A DNA stretch of 64,000 nucleotides, taken from contig JAHDRW010000006.1 of the NCBI GenBank assembly GCA_018433085.1, positions 108,439 to 172,438 of the forward strand, in the 5' to 3' direction. This DNA comes from Deltaproteobacteria bacterium. Lineage in GTDB: Bacteria; Desulfobacterota; Desulfomonilia; UBA1062. Positions 1-8,605 of this stretch are shown piece by piece. The notes under the pieces are model-generated. The model was not told the DNA's origin and ran no database searches. It saw nothing but the letters and a program-made list of their open reading frames with translations. Position 1 is the first letter of the stretch; every line of letters starts with the position of its first letter. A program made the translations under genes and the position numbers.

Positions 1-727
1 TCGCAGCCGCATCGTCACCCGCAATGACCTTCCCGGCCTGGCGCGCAGGCGGCAGGGTCATCTCTTTGACAACGGTCTTGGGACCTTCGCTCGCGCCGAG
101 GTCTGCAGCCGTTTTCACGTCGACGGGCTTCTTCTTCGCCTTCATGATGCCGGGAAGAGAGGCATACCGGGGTTCGTTGAGACCCTTCTGGGCCGAAAAC
201 ACGGCCGGAAGCGGAACCTCGACAACGGCCTGACCGCCCTCGATCTCCCTGGTCACGGTCGCCGTGCTCTTGTCTGCCGCCACCTCGAACTTGACCACCA
301 TGGTAATCGCGGGAATGCCGAGCATCTCGGCCAGCATCGCGGGAACCTGCGCGGCGTCGTCGTCGATGGCCTGCTTGCCCATGAAGATGGCGTCATACTG
401 CAGCCCCTTGATTGCCGCCGCAAGCGCTGCCGCAGTGGCGTACGGATCCGCCTTGTCGTAGTAGGCTGCGTCGTTGACGTGCACTGCCGTGTCAGCGCCC
501 ATGGCAAGGCCGGTACGGATCGCCTCGATGCCCCTGTCCGGTCCGAGAGAAACGATGGCCACGGACCCTGCCTTCATCTTCTCTTTCTGCCGCAGGGCTT
601 CTTCAACGGCGAATTCATCGTACGGATTCATGACCCACTTGATTCCTTCCGTCACAATACCTGCACCCTGAACTTTGATCAGAGTCTCTGTATCAGGTAC
701 CTGCTTAATACAAACAACTGTATTCAC
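1..727 (-). CDS. etfB: Electron transfer flavoprotein beta subunit, partial (runs off left edge)
   Basis: About 242 residues are visible and the C-terminus lies outside the window. The N-terminus (VVCIKQVPDTET) and the later segment MGADTAVHVNDAAYYDKADP are typical of EtfB, the AMP-binding subunit of the FAD/AMP heterodimer that takes electrons from acyl-CoA dehydrogenases. The start is a GTG at 725-727 preceded by AAGGAGGATAAT; the overlapping ATG one base upstream hits TGA at once. It lies 102 bp downstream of the HAD-ECH fusion gene on the same strand, so it probably belongs to the same beta-oxidation operon. EtfA probably follows outside the window (inference). Confidence 0.95.
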   Translation of the reverse strand, partial: MNTVVCIKQVPDTETLIKVQGAGIVTEGIKWVMNPYDEFAVEEALRQKEKMKAGSVAIVSLGPDRGIEAIRTGLAMGADTAVHVNDAAYYDKADPYATAAALAAAIKGLQYDAIFMGKQAIDDDAAQVPAMLAEMLGIPAITMVVKFEVAADKSTATVTREIEGGQAVVEVPLPAVFSAQKGLNEPRYASLPGIMKAKKKPVDVKTAADLGASEGPKTVVKEMTLPPARQAGKVIAGDDAAA

Positions 728-829
728 ATTATCCTCCTTCCTACATATTTATTAGCCTTGAGGCTTGTTGCCATATCATTACGCGGCCGCGACAAACCGC
801 CGCAACCCGGCCCGGACAGGGGAATGGGG

Positions 830-2806
830 TCACCTGTCCTTGAATTCGGGACTGCGTTTCGTCAGGAAGGCATCGATCCCTTCCTTGGCATCCTGGGAGA
901 CGGCAATCCGTCCGAAAGTCTCCGCCTCGATGAGCAGCCCCTCTTCGAAGGACACCTCCAGACCGCCCATGACCGCGTCCATGGCAGCGCCCACAGCCAC
1001 CCTGCTCCTGGATGCGATGGTCCGTGCAAAGGCCCGTGCCTCCTCCATCAGTCTGTCGTGGGGCACCACCCGGTTGACCAGGCCCATCTCGAACGCATCG
1101 CGCGCGCTGTAGTGCGAGCCGCTCAGGATCATCTCAAGTCCCTTGGCCTTGCCAACGATCCGCGGAAGCCGCTGGGTGCCGGCAAACCCCGGGATGATCC
1201 CCAGGGTGATCTCGGGAAGACCGAGCCTGGCCTTGTCGGACGCGATCCTCATGTGGCAGGACATGGCAAGCTCCAGGCCTCCTCCGAGGCAGAACCCGTT
1301 GATCACCGCGATGATGGGCTTGTCCGCTTCCTCGATGGTGTCCATCATGCGGTAGCCCCGGTTGGAAAGTGCGATCCCTTCGTCTACGGCCTTGAAGCCC
1401 TTCAGCTCTTCTATGTCCGCCCCGGCAACGAATGCCCTGCCCCTGCCGGTGAGCAGAATGACACGGACTGCAGGGTCTGCAACCGCATGGAGGACGGCCC
1501 TGGTGATGTCTTCCTTTGTCTTGCGGCCCAGGGTGTTCATGGGCGGGTTGTCGATGGTCATCACGGCAACGCCGTCTGAGTCCACCTCGTAGGTACAGTT
1601 TTCGAAGACACTCTCTCCCTTGAGGAGACCGCCCAGCAACGCGGGGGCAGTGAACCGCTCGGGACCGTACTCGCACGAGAGGGAGCACAGGAGGTCGTTC
1701 ACCGCGTCCCAGCCCACGTCCTCGGCATAGTGCAGAGGACCCCAGGCGGCCTTGGTGGGGAAGTTGGTGCCGTAGACCATCCCGGTGTCGATGTCATGGG
1801 CCGTTGCCAGGCCGTCGGAGAGAATCCACAGGGCCTCCCGGATCTGCACGGCCAGGAGCCTGTCCGGCGAAAAGGCGAGGTCGCTCTGCGGGTTGTCTTT
1901 TCTCCAGTTGTTGAGAAACTGCTCCACTTCCTTGGACGGGACTTTCTCGCCCGATGAATAATCGTAGAATCCCTTGCCGGCCTTCTGGCCGATCATCTTC
2001 TTGTCCACGAGATGTTTGAGCAGCTCCGGGATAGGGGCCCGGGCGGGGTATGCCTCCTCGAGTGTCCTGGATGCGTGCAGGCCCACGTCGAGCCCGACCA
2101 GGTCCCACAGGGCAAAGGGGCCCATGGGCATGCCGAAATCGACCATGGCGTCGTCGATATCTTCCATGGTGCCCTCATCCTCCATGAGGGCCAGCACCGC
2201 CTCGTTCATATACGGGATGAGTATCCGGTTCACCACAAACCCGGGGCCGTTCTTCACCTTGATGGGTACCTTGCCGATGACCTGGGAGAACTCCATCATG
2301 ATGCCCACGGTCTCCCTGGAGGTGTTCTCGTCGTGGATCACCTCCACGAGCTTCATCACGTGAGCGGGGTTGAAGAAATGCAACCCTGCAAACCGTGATT
2401 TGTCCTTGAGCTTGGCCGATATCTCGGTGAGCGAGAGCGTGGAGGTGTTCGAGGCAAAAATGGTGCGCCCGGGGCAGATCTTCTCCAGCTCGGCGAACAC
2501 GCCCTGCTTGATCTTCATGATCTCCGGGACCGCCTCGATGACGAGATCCACGTCCTCCATGAATTTCTTGTCGTAGTCGACCGATCCGGAGAGGAGGCCC
2601 TGCATCTCATCGGCCTTCTTCGGATCGAGCTTTCCCTTCTTCACCTGCTTGTCATAGATTTTCCGGGACTGCTCCAGGGCCTTGTCGATAAACTTCTGCT
2701 CGATATCCTTGACAAAACATTCGATACCGGCGCTCGAGAGGAGATGCGCTATGCTCCCCCCCATTGCTCCACCACCGATAACGGCGGCCTTTTTTATCTG
2801 CATCAT
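830..2806 (-). CDS. 3-hydroxyacyl-CoA dehydrogenase / enoyl-CoA hydratase fusion
   Basis: Bifunctional beta-oxidation enzyme of 658 residues. The N-terminal half is an NAD-dependent 3-hydroxyacyl-CoA dehydrogenase with a GGGAMGG Rossmann loop near residue 11 and the His143/Glu155 dyad inside FFNPAHVMKLVEV. The C-terminal 250 residues are a crotonase with both catalytic glutamates, Glu512 (GGGLELAM) and Glu532 (GLPEITLG), spaced 20 apart as in rat ECHS1. The domain order is the reverse of FadB/FadJ and resembles archaeal fusions. I chose ATG 2804-2806 because AAGGAGG sits 6 nt upstream; a TTG two codons earlier abuts the Shine-Dalgarno. It starts 32 bp after the TetR gene. Confidence 0.93.
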   Translation of the reverse strand: MMQIKKAAVIGGGAMGGSIAHLLSSAGIECFVKDIEQKFIDKALEQSRKIYDKQVKKGKLDPKKADEMQGLLSGSVDYDKKFMEDVDLVIEAVPEIMKIKQGVFAELEKICPGRTIFASNTSTLSLTEISAKLKDKSRFAGLHFFNPAHVMKLVEVIHDENTSRETVGIMMEFSQVIGKVPIKVKNGPGFVVNRILIPYMNEAVLALMEDEGTMEDIDDAMVDFGMPMGPFALWDLVGLDVGLHASRTLEEAYPARAPIPELLKHLVDKKMIGQKAGKGFYDYSSGEKVPSKEVEQFLNNWRKDNPQSDLAFSPDRLLAVQIREALWILSDGLATAHDIDTGMVYGTNFPTKAAWGPLHYAEDVGWDAVNDLLCSLSCEYGPERFTAPALLGGLLKGESVFENCTYEVDSDGVAVMTIDNPPMNTLGRKTKEDITRAVLHAVADPAVRVILLTGRGRAFVAGADIEELKGFKAVDEGIALSNRGYRMMDTIEEADKPIIAVINGFCLGGGLELAMSCHMRIASDKARLGLPEITLGIIPGFAGTQRLPRIVGKAKGLEMILSGSHYSARDAFEMGLVNRVVPHDRLMEEARAFARTIASRSRVAVGAAMDAVMGGLEVSFEEGLLIEAETFGRIAVSQDAKEGIDAFLTKRSPEFKDR

Positions 2807-2838
2807 ACTCAACCTCCTTGGTTTCAGGCTTTCATTCG

Positions 2839-3423
2839 TTAATGCTTCACCAGCCCATTCAGAAAAGAGTTGCCGACCATGGTGGCAACCTCATGCACAT
2901 CAAACCGCTTTCTTCTGGCGGTAACAAGGTATGTTGAGAGCTCATCGAGAGATCCGAAGATCATTCTCGCACAGATGTCCGGTTTCATATCGGCCCTGAA
3001 AATTCCCTGCTCCTGACCCTGAGCCACGACATCCGCGATGATGTTCAGATAGGCGAGAAAATGCTTGTTCTTGTATTCCCTCATGAACTTGTTCGACTGC
3101 CTCAGCTCCACCTGAATGACCTCTGCGAGGGCCCTGTCGGACTCCACCATGTTCAGGTGGTTGTCGCAGAACACGATGATCTTTTCCCGGGGATCTTCGT
3201 TATGTTCGATCTTTGATTTTACGGTTATGATAATCCTGTTGAGCTCTTCCTCAAACAGGGAGATAAGTATGTCGTCCTTATTCTTGAAATATAAATAAAT
3301 CGTGCCGTCAGCGACATGAGCCTCGCGTGCTATCTCTGATACCTTGGAGTTGTAGAATCCCTCCATGGCAAAGACATGCTTTGCAGCGTTCAGTATCATT
3401 CGATATTTCTCTTCGCCTCTCAT
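2839..3423 (-). CDS. TetR-family regulator, FadR-like
   Basis: 194 residues. The N-terminal TetR helix-turn-helix spans about residues 8-55 (ILNAAKHVFAMEGFYNSKV, then DGTIYLYFKNKDDIL). The C-terminal ligand domain resembles the fatty-acyl-CoA-responsive TetR regulators that control beta-oxidation in Bacillus and Thermus. It is the first gene of a run with HAD-ECH and etfB, so autoregulation and control of fatty-acid degradation are likely (inference from position). GGAAGGGA lies just upstream of the ATG. The dyad TGAATGATCATTCA upstream of acsA is a plausible target, since known FadR sites of this class are TGAATGA...TCATTCA. Confidence 0.88.
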   Translation of the reverse strand: MRGEEKYRMILNAAKHVFAMEGFYNSKVSEIAREAHVADGTIYLYFKNKDDILISLFEEELNRIIITVKSKIEHNEDPREKIIVFCDNHLNMVESDRALAEVIQVELRQSNKFMREYKNKHFLAYLNIIADVVAQGQEQGIFRADMKPDICARMIFGSLDELSTYLVTARRKRFDVHEVATMVGNSFLNGLVKH

Positions 3424-3491
3424 CTGGTCCCTTCCTTAACTATTCAATAATAACCTTTCATCCGCTACCCATTCTCAATTCCACATCACAA

Positions 3492-3520
3492 GGGAGGCCC
3501 GGGCCCGCCCGGAGCCTCCC
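3492..3520 (-). terminator. Hairpin downstream of acsA
   Basis: Inverted repeat GGGAGGC (3492-3498) and GCCTCCC (3514-3520) with GC-rich inner pairing, 17 bp past the acsA stop codon. The T-run lies on the plus strand (ATTTTT), so on the acsA transcript the hairpin has an A-tract before it and no U-tract after it. It may act as a weak terminator or a 3'-end stabiliser. Confidence 0.5.
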
Positions 3521-3537
3521 ATTTTTGCAAATACTGC

Positions 3538-5502
3538 CTAGCCTATTTTCTTTCTGTTCGTTACGAGTTCATCCACGACCGACGGGTCGGCCAGCGTCGA
3601 GGTGTCGCCGAAATCTGAGAAGTCGCTGGCAGCGACCTTCTTCAGAACGCGACGCATGATCTTGCCGGAACGGGTCTTGGGGAGGGCGTCGGCCCACTGG
3701 ATGATATCGGGAGTCGCGATGGGGCCGATCTCCTTTCTCACGTGAGTGATGAGCGCCTTGCGGAGCTCCTCGGTCTTCTCCACGCCGGTGTTCAGGGTGA
3801 CGTATGCGAAGATGCCCTGGCCCTTGATGTCGTGAGGGAAACCCACGACCGCTGCCTCGGCCACGTTGGGGTGGGAAACGAGAGCGCTCTCCACCTCTGC
3901 GGTGCCCATGCGGTGGCCGGATACGTTGATGACGTCGTCGACTCTGCCGGTGATCTTGTAGTAGCCGAGATCGTCGCGCTCAGCGCCGTCACCGGTGAAG
4001 TAATTGCCCGGGAACTGTACGAAATAGGTCTCTTTGAACCTGGCCGGATCGCCCCATACGCCCCTCATAATTCCAGGCCACGGCCTCTTCATGCAGAGGT
4101 TGCCCCTTCCGACACCCTGGATCTCCTTGCCCTCGTCATCCACCAGGCATGGCTCGACGCCGAAGAACGGAACCGTGGCCTTTGCCGGTTTGATATCGAT
4201 CGCGCCGGGAAGCGGGGTGATGAGGATGCCGCCCGTCTCGGTCTGCCACCAGGTGTCTACGATGGTGCACTCGCCGCGGCCGATGAGATCATAGTACCAT
4301 CTCCAGGCCTCGGGGTTCAGCGGTTCGCCCACGGAGCCCAGCACTCTGATGGATGAGATGTCGTGCTGCTTGACCCAGGAATCGCCCTCTTTCGCAACGG
4401 CTCGGATGGCGGTGGGTGCTGTGTAAAAGATGTCGATGCCGTACTTCTCGACAACGGCCCAGAAACGGCCATAGTCCGGATAGCTCGGCACCCCCTCGAA
4501 CATGATGCTGGTGTTGCCGTTGGCAAGCGGCCCGTAGACGATATAGCTGTGGCCGGTGACCCATCCGATGTCGGCGGTGCACCAGTACATGTCTTCGGGA
4601 TGGCAGTCGAACACGAGCTGCTGGGTTATGGCTGCATAGAGCAGGTAGCCGCCGGTGGTGTGCATCACGCCCTTGGGCTTTCCGGTGGAGCCGGAGGTGT
4701 AGAGGATGAACAGCGGGTCTTCGGCATCCATCTGCTCGGGCTCGCAGTACACCGGCGCCTTGGCCATGAGCTCTTCGTACCAGACGTCCCTGCCCTCTTT
4801 CCAGTTCACCTTGGTGCCGGTTCTCTTGACCACGATCTGCTTTTCGATGCTGGGCGTCTCCTCGAGGGCCTTGTCCGCATTGTCCTTCTGCGGAACGGCC
4901 TTGGCGCCGCGGTAGGTGCCGTCGCAGGTGATGAGAGCCTTTGCGCCGCAGTCGTTCACCCTGTCTCTGAGCGCCTCCGCCGAGAAGCCGCCGAACACGA
5001 TGGAGTGAATCGCGCCGACCCTGGTGCAGGCCAGCATGGTGATGGCCAGCTCGGGGATCATGGGCAGGTAGATGGAAACGCGATCGCCCTTTTTCACACC
5101 TAGGCTCTTGAGCACGTTGGCGGCCTTGTTGACCTCACGATAGAGGTCCTGATAGCTGAACGTCTTGCTCTCGGATGGATCGTTGCCTTCCCAGACGATG
5201 GCAGCCTTGGTTTTCTTGCCGCTCTTGACGTGGCGGTCGAGACAATTGTAGCTCACGTTGAGCTTGCCGCCTTCAAAGAACTTGACATAGATGTTGTCCT
5301 TGAAGGAGTAGTCCATCACCTTGTCCCACTTCTTGAACCAGTCAAGCCTCTCGGCCTGCTTGGCCCAGAAAGCCTCGGGGTTCTCGATGGACTCCTTGTA
5401 CATCTTCTCGTACTCGGCCTTGCTCTTGATAAAAGATTTCTCCCTTACCTTTGGAGGAACAGGAAACAACTGTTCTCCAAAATCCTTGGTATCCTCAGCC
5501 AT
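3538..5502 (-). CDS. acsA: Acetyl-CoA synthetase (AMP-forming)
   Basis: Activates acetate to acetyl-CoA through acetyl-AMP. The 654-residue length is normal for Acs. It has the ATP-binding loop [11 protein letters not shown] at 268-278, the acetate-pocket region [10 protein letters not shown], and the C-terminal [11 protein letters not shown] motif whose Lys614 is the usual catalytic and acetylation-regulated lysine. AAGGAGG lies 8 nt before the ATG. A good sigma70-like promoter (TTGACC-N17-TATATA) and a 14-bp dyad lie upstream. It is monocistronic, followed by a hairpin, and divergent from the exported protein at 5688. With pckG it would support growth on acetate or fatty acids. Confidence 0.97.
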   Translation of the reverse strand: MAEDTKDFGEQLFPVPPKVREKSFIKSKAEYEKMYKESIENPEAFWAKQAERLDWFKKWDKVMDYSFKDNIYVKFFEGGKLNVSYNCLDRHVKSGKKTKAAIVWEGNDPSESKTFSYQDLYREVNKAANVLKSLGVKKGDRVSIYLPMIPELAITMLACTRVGAIHSIVFGGFSAEALRDRVNDCGAKALITCDGTYRGAKAVPQKDNADKALEETPSIEKQIVVKRTGTKVNWKEGRDVWYEELMAKAPVYCEPEQMDAEDPLFILYTSGSTGKPKGVMHTTGGYLLYAAITQQLVFDCHPEDMYWCTADIGWVTGHSYIVYGPLANGNTSIMFEGVPSYPDYGRFWAVVEKYGIDIFYTAPTAIRAVAKEGDSWVKQHDISSIRVLGSVGEPLNPEAWRWYYDLIGRGECTIVDTWWQTETGGILITPLPGAIDIKPAKATVPFFGVEPCLVDDEGKEIQGVGRGNLCMKRPWPGIMRGVWGDPARFKETYFVQFPGNYFTGDGAERDDLGYYKITGRVDDVINVSGHRMGTAEVESALVSHPNVAEAAVVGFPHDIKGQGIFAYVTLNTGVEKTEELRKALITHVRKEIGPIATPDIIQWADALPKTRSGKIMRRVLKKVAASDFSDFGDTSTLADPSVVDELVTNRKKIG

Positions 5503-5543
5503 GTAACGCCTCCTTAAGAGTAAAATTTGCTTTGCATCTGCAC

Positions 5544-5572
5544 TATATAACCAAAGAGGTCGGCAAGGTCAA
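5544..5572 (-). promoter_or_regulatory. acsA promoter
   Basis: On the minus strand, -35 TTGACC (5567-5572), a 17-nt spacer and -10 TATATA (5544-5549). The expected start of transcription is about 5537, giving a leader of roughly 35 nt before acsA. Confidence 0.7.
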
Positions 5573-5579
5573 GGAAAAA

Positions 5580-5593
5580 TGAATGATCATTCA
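5580..5593. promoter_or_regulatory. Perfect dyad TGAATGATCATTCA, candidate TetR/FadR operator
   Basis: A 14-bp perfect palindrome placed 7 bp upstream of the acsA -35 box, in the spacer shared with the divergent gene at 5688. Each half (TGAATGA / TCATTCA) equals the half-site described for Bacillus-type FadR TetR regulators, and such a regulator is encoded at 2839-3423. Binding is an inference. The position upstream of -35 would suit activation, or regulation of the divergent gene. Confidence 0.6.
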
Positions 5594-5624
5594 GAATCGC
5601 CCGGCTTGGTCTCGCACGTTTCGC

Positions 5625-5652
5625 TTGTCCCCGGGTAAAACTGTGATATAAT
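5625..5652 (+). promoter_or_regulatory. Promoter of the exported-protein gene at 5688
   Basis: TTGTCC (5625-5630), a 16-nt spacer and a perfect TATAAT (5647-5652), giving an approximately 30-nt leader before the ATG at 5688. Confidence 0.65.
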
Positions 5653-5687
5653 CTAATCTATCTGAAATTATCAGTCGGGGAGTCAGC

Positions 5688-6941
5688 ATGAAGAGATCCT
5701 TTATATGCTTGTTTTTCCTTTTATTTTTTATCTATTCCAGCCCGTCTCATGCCATCGAGGTGGTGGTCGAAATGACGGGTGCCGAGGATTTCGTGCAGCT
5801 CAAAGACGGCATCCAGAAGACCATCGCGGCCCGATGTCTCGCCGCGAATGCGCTCCCCGGAGATGGGGCGACCCTCTCGGTTTCCCTCATGCAGCTCGGC
5901 GAAACCATATCCTTTGACGCGGTGCTCGGTTCGCAGCCTCCCCGGGCGTTTCACCGCGACCTCGGCTCAAGGGGTGAGATATCCGGGATAATCGACCAGA
6001 TGATCGAGAAAATGGTCATCGATCCGGACCGGGCGGCCGCTGTCCCCTCCCCGGCCCGGGTACCGGAGGAAAAACCCCTGGTGGAGGTCGCAGCCCCGCC
6101 GACGATCGAATCCGGGATAGAGCTTCCCTTCGTTGCAACATCCCTGGCCATGCTTGGCCGCACCGTCTTTGTCAGCGACAGCAAAACCCTCTACCGAATG
6201 GAGGGAGAACGTGCCGTGCCCTGCTGGAGCACGCCCGGCAGCGCCAGAATTTACCGGATCTACCCATACCAGGACTCCCTGCTCATCGTTACCAACCGCC
6301 GGGAATCGTTCCACACCTATCAGATCAGGGATTTCAAAATCGTGCAAAGCTGGGAGCGCTGTGTGATTCCCCTGGGAGATACCCTTGTCGTGTCCCGCCT
6401 CATGACGAACCTCATGTTTTCGGACGGGGTCAACTACTGGGAAGATCCCGTGACCGGCGCGGGCGAGGCCTATGAGTTCCCTCAGGGGTTCGACTTCGTC
6501 TCCGCGCGGGCCGCAGACGTGGTCCCCTCGCAGAGTGGGCTTGAGACGATCGCGTTCGACAAGCTCGGACGCGTCACCCTCCTCAACGGGAAGAATCCGC
6601 TGTGGGCCTCCGAGACCAAGCTGGCTACACTGCCGCTGTACTTCGAGAGCAAGGTGGACGAGCCGGATGCCCGGTACTATCTGATGCCGAGGATTCTCCC
6701 CTATGAAAGCGGTGTCATCACTATCGCCAACGAACAGGGGCCATGGAAATTCCTGAGAAATGTAAAGTACTATGAATCTTCGCGTATTCTGATGCTTGAT
6801 CCCGGAAGTTCAGGAGACGGCGAGAGGGACCTGGTGACCATCAGGAACCACTACTGCGCGGACATCGCCCTGGACGAGGGCGACCTCATCGTGCTGGTCG
6901 TGAAAAAATCCACAAGCCTGATGCAACGTATCGACCTGTAA
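5688..6941 (+). CDS. Exported protein of unknown function
   Basis: 417 residues with a clear Sec signal peptide (about residues 1-22, cleavage after SHA). A short N-terminal domain of about 100 residues, a Pro/Ala-rich linker near 120-140, and then a long beta-strand-rich region with repeated hydrophobic-polar strands (for example TVFVSDSKTLYRM and LLIVTNRRESFHTYQI) that reads like a propeller-type sensor or scaffold. I do not recognise a family. It is probably periplasmic or surface-located. GGGGAGTCAGC precedes the ATG. It is convergent with the small Cys-rich gene, with only 3 bp between the stops. Confidence 0.8.
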   Translation: MKRSFICLFFLLFFIYSSPSHAIEVVVEMTGAEDFVQLKDGIQKTIAARCLAANALPGDGATLSVSLMQLGETISFDAVLGSQPPRAFHRDLGSRGEISGIIDQMIEKMVIDPDRAAAVPSPARVPEEKPLVEVAAPPTIESGIELPFVATSLAMLGRTVFVSDSKTLYRMEGERAVPCWSTPGSARIYRIYPYQDSLLIVTNRRESFHTYQIRDFKIVQSWERCVIPLGDTLVVSRLMTNLMFSDGVNYWEDPVTGAGEAYEFPQGFDFVSARAADVVPSQSGLETIAFDKLGRVTLLNGKNPLWASETKLATLPLYFESKVDEPDARYYLMPRILPYESGVITIANEQGPWKFLRNVKYYESSRILMLDPGSSGDGERDLVTIRNHYCADIALDEGDLIVLVVKKSTSLMQRIDL

Positions 6942-6944
6942 ACC

Positions 6945-7136
6945 CTACAGGGGGAAGAGGCCCTTTTTCTTTTTTTCGGGTTTGGACTCTTTGTCGAGCT
7001 CTTCTTCGAGCTCCTTGTTCTTTACGCTCAGGTCTCTGCTGAAGTCGGGGCAGTGAATGCCTGCACCCTTCTTGAACTTTTTCTTGCAGTCTTTTCTCCA
7101 GGCACATATTGGGCATAAGCTTCTGTCCATAGTCAT
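6945..7136 (-). CDS. Small Cys-rich protein
   Basis: 63 residues. Four cysteines at 8, 11, 17 and 29 in the pattern C-P-x-C-x5-C-x11-C-P could bind zinc or an FeS cluster. The second half is a highly charged Lys/Glu tail with coiled-coil character. The family is not firmly recognised, but the Cys spacing and the tight convergent packing against the previous gene favour a real gene. Cytoplasmic. Function unknown. Confidence 0.6.
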   Translation of the reverse strand: MTMDRSLCPICAWRKDCKKKFKKGAGIHCPDFSRDLSVKNKELEEELDKESKPEKKKKGLFPL

Positions 7137-7309
7137 AAATCTTTAATAAATTGCCCCCTTGATGAAGTCAAGGAGAAACGGAAAAATGCCGGGAATCTTA
7201 ACGAATTATCCATGATGTCGTATCACCGTGAAAGGTTCTTCAAAGGTTCTGCGGCCCGCGGCCTCAGAAGTGGCATTTCCCTTCCGCCTTTCCCGCGCCG
7301 GCTCCCGTG

Positions 7310-7333
7310 GCTGATCAGCCCTGACCGATCAGC
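7310..7333 (-). terminator. Hairpin after waaA
   Basis: GCTGATC (7310-7316) pairs with GATCAGC (7327-7333), 18 nt beyond the waaA stop. It could end the macro-kdsB-waaA transcript, though no U-tract follows. Confidence 0.35.
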
Positions 7334-7351
7334 GGGTCCGGCCGGTCTTTT

Positions 7352-8605
7352 CTAGGGGAGATATTCCGCCAGGACCGTGAGGCACCGTTCGGTTACGCCT
7401 TTGTGCTGCTCCAGCAGTCGACGGGCCTCCTGCGCCATATCACGATACCCCTGTGGACGCGTGAGTGTCTCGATAACGGCATCGGCGAGCCCCTCTGCGC
7501 TGCCGACCGGCACCGTACACCCCGCGACTACCTCAAGCGCCCAGCTGAAGTTGTCCATGTGGGGGCCGTGAATCGTGGGCACCCCCCAGGCAAGGGGCTC
7601 CAGGATGTTCTGTCCCCCCAGATCCGCCAGGGACCCTCCAACGAACGCCGAATCCGAGGCCCCGTAAAGATCGAAAAGCTCACCCATGGTGTTGACGATC
7701 ACCAGGTCCACCTCGCTTTTCATCTCACTCTTCATCTCACTCTTCAGGCACCACCGGTATGCTCCCCGGTCGGCGAGATCCTTTATGAAGGGGATCTGCT
7801 CGGGATGCCTTGGAACGAGAATGGAGAAGAGGCCGGGAACACTCGATGCAACCTTTGCGAGAGCGGAGAAGACCATGCCTTCCTCGCCTTCCCTGATGCT
7901 CCCCGCGATGAAAACCGGCCGCTGTCCGGCCCCGAGAACTGCCCTTACCTCCTGCCGCCGGGCCGGATCGACGTCCTGAATACCGTCGAGCTTCAGATTG
8001 CCCACCGCGTGGACATCTCCGGCCCCCAGGCGGGTAAACCTGTCGCCGTCATTCTCGGATATAGCCAGGATATGAACGTCATGGAGGATCTCCTCGGCAA
8101 GGGGCGAAAACATGGAATAGCGCCGGAACGAGCGCTCTGTCATGCGCGCGTTGACGATGACCGCGGGTATTCCCATGTCCCTCGATTCGAGGATCATGTT
8201 GGGCCAGATCTCGGTCTCCACGATAATGAGCAACCTGGGCGACAGTGCCGAGAGGTAGCGTCTCATGATCCACGCCGAATCGAAGGGAAAGGGGAACACC
8301 AGGTCGAGCTCGGGAATGGACGATGCGACCTGCCTGCCGGTGGCGGTCATGGCGCTCAGGCAGATGAGCACGTGCGGCTTTTCCCTCCTGAGGGTCTTCA
8401 CCAGCCCGGTCACCGCCCTGACCTCCCCCACGGATGCCGCGTGAATCCAGATGAGCGGCAGGTGGGCGGGAATGTCGGGGAGCACGAGGCCGAGCCGACT
8501 GAGGATCGTGCCCCTGAAATTCGGATAGCGTGAGAGAACCACTCCGGCCGGCCACACGAGGAAGGCCGTGAGCACCCGATAAACCGCTGTCAGAATGAGT
8601 CCCAC
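7352..8605 (-). CDS. waaA: 3-deoxy-D-manno-octulosonic acid (Kdo) transferase
   Basis: Transfers Kdo from CMP-Kdo to lipid A at the inner membrane. 417 residues, normal for WaaA (GT30). An N-terminal membrane anchor (about residues 3-22) precedes the catalytic segment IHAASVGEVRA with Glu61 as expected base; the C-terminal half has the GT-B end (GGSLADLGGQNILEPLAWGVPTI). The start is GTG at 8603-8605, overlapping the kdsB stop by 16 nt, which implies coupled translation. A duplicated 12-bp unit near residues 288-298 inserts a KSEMKSEMKSE stretch not expected in the family. Confidence 0.95.
   Translation of the reverse strand: MGLILTAVYRVLTAFLVWPAGVVLSRYPNFRGTILSRLGLVLPDIPAHLPLIWIHAASVGEVRAVTGLVKTLRREKPHVLICLSAMTATGRQVASSIPELDLVFPFPFDSAWIMRRYLSALSPRLLIIVETEIWPNMILESRDMGIPAVIVNARMTERSFRRYSMFSPLAEEILHDVHILAISENDGDRFTRLGAGDVHAVGNLKLDGIQDVDPARRQEVRAVLGAGQRPVFIAGSIREGEEGMVFSALAKVASSVPGLFSILVPRHPEQIPFIKDLADRGAYRWCLKSEMKSEMKSEVDLVIVNTMGELFDLYGASDSAFVGGSLADLGGQNILEPLAWGVPTIHGPHMDNFSWALEVVAGCTVPVGSAEGLADAVIETLTRPQGYRDMAQEARRLLEQHKGVTERCLTVLAEYLP
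7719..7746. repeat. 12-bp in-frame tandem repeat inside waaA
   Basis: The unit TTCATCTCACTC occurs twice perfectly (7719-7730, 7731-7742) followed by TTCA. Read on the minus strand it encodes a repeated Met-Lys-Ser-Glu. A copy change of one unit keeps the frame, so length variation would be tolerated. Confidence 0.85.
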
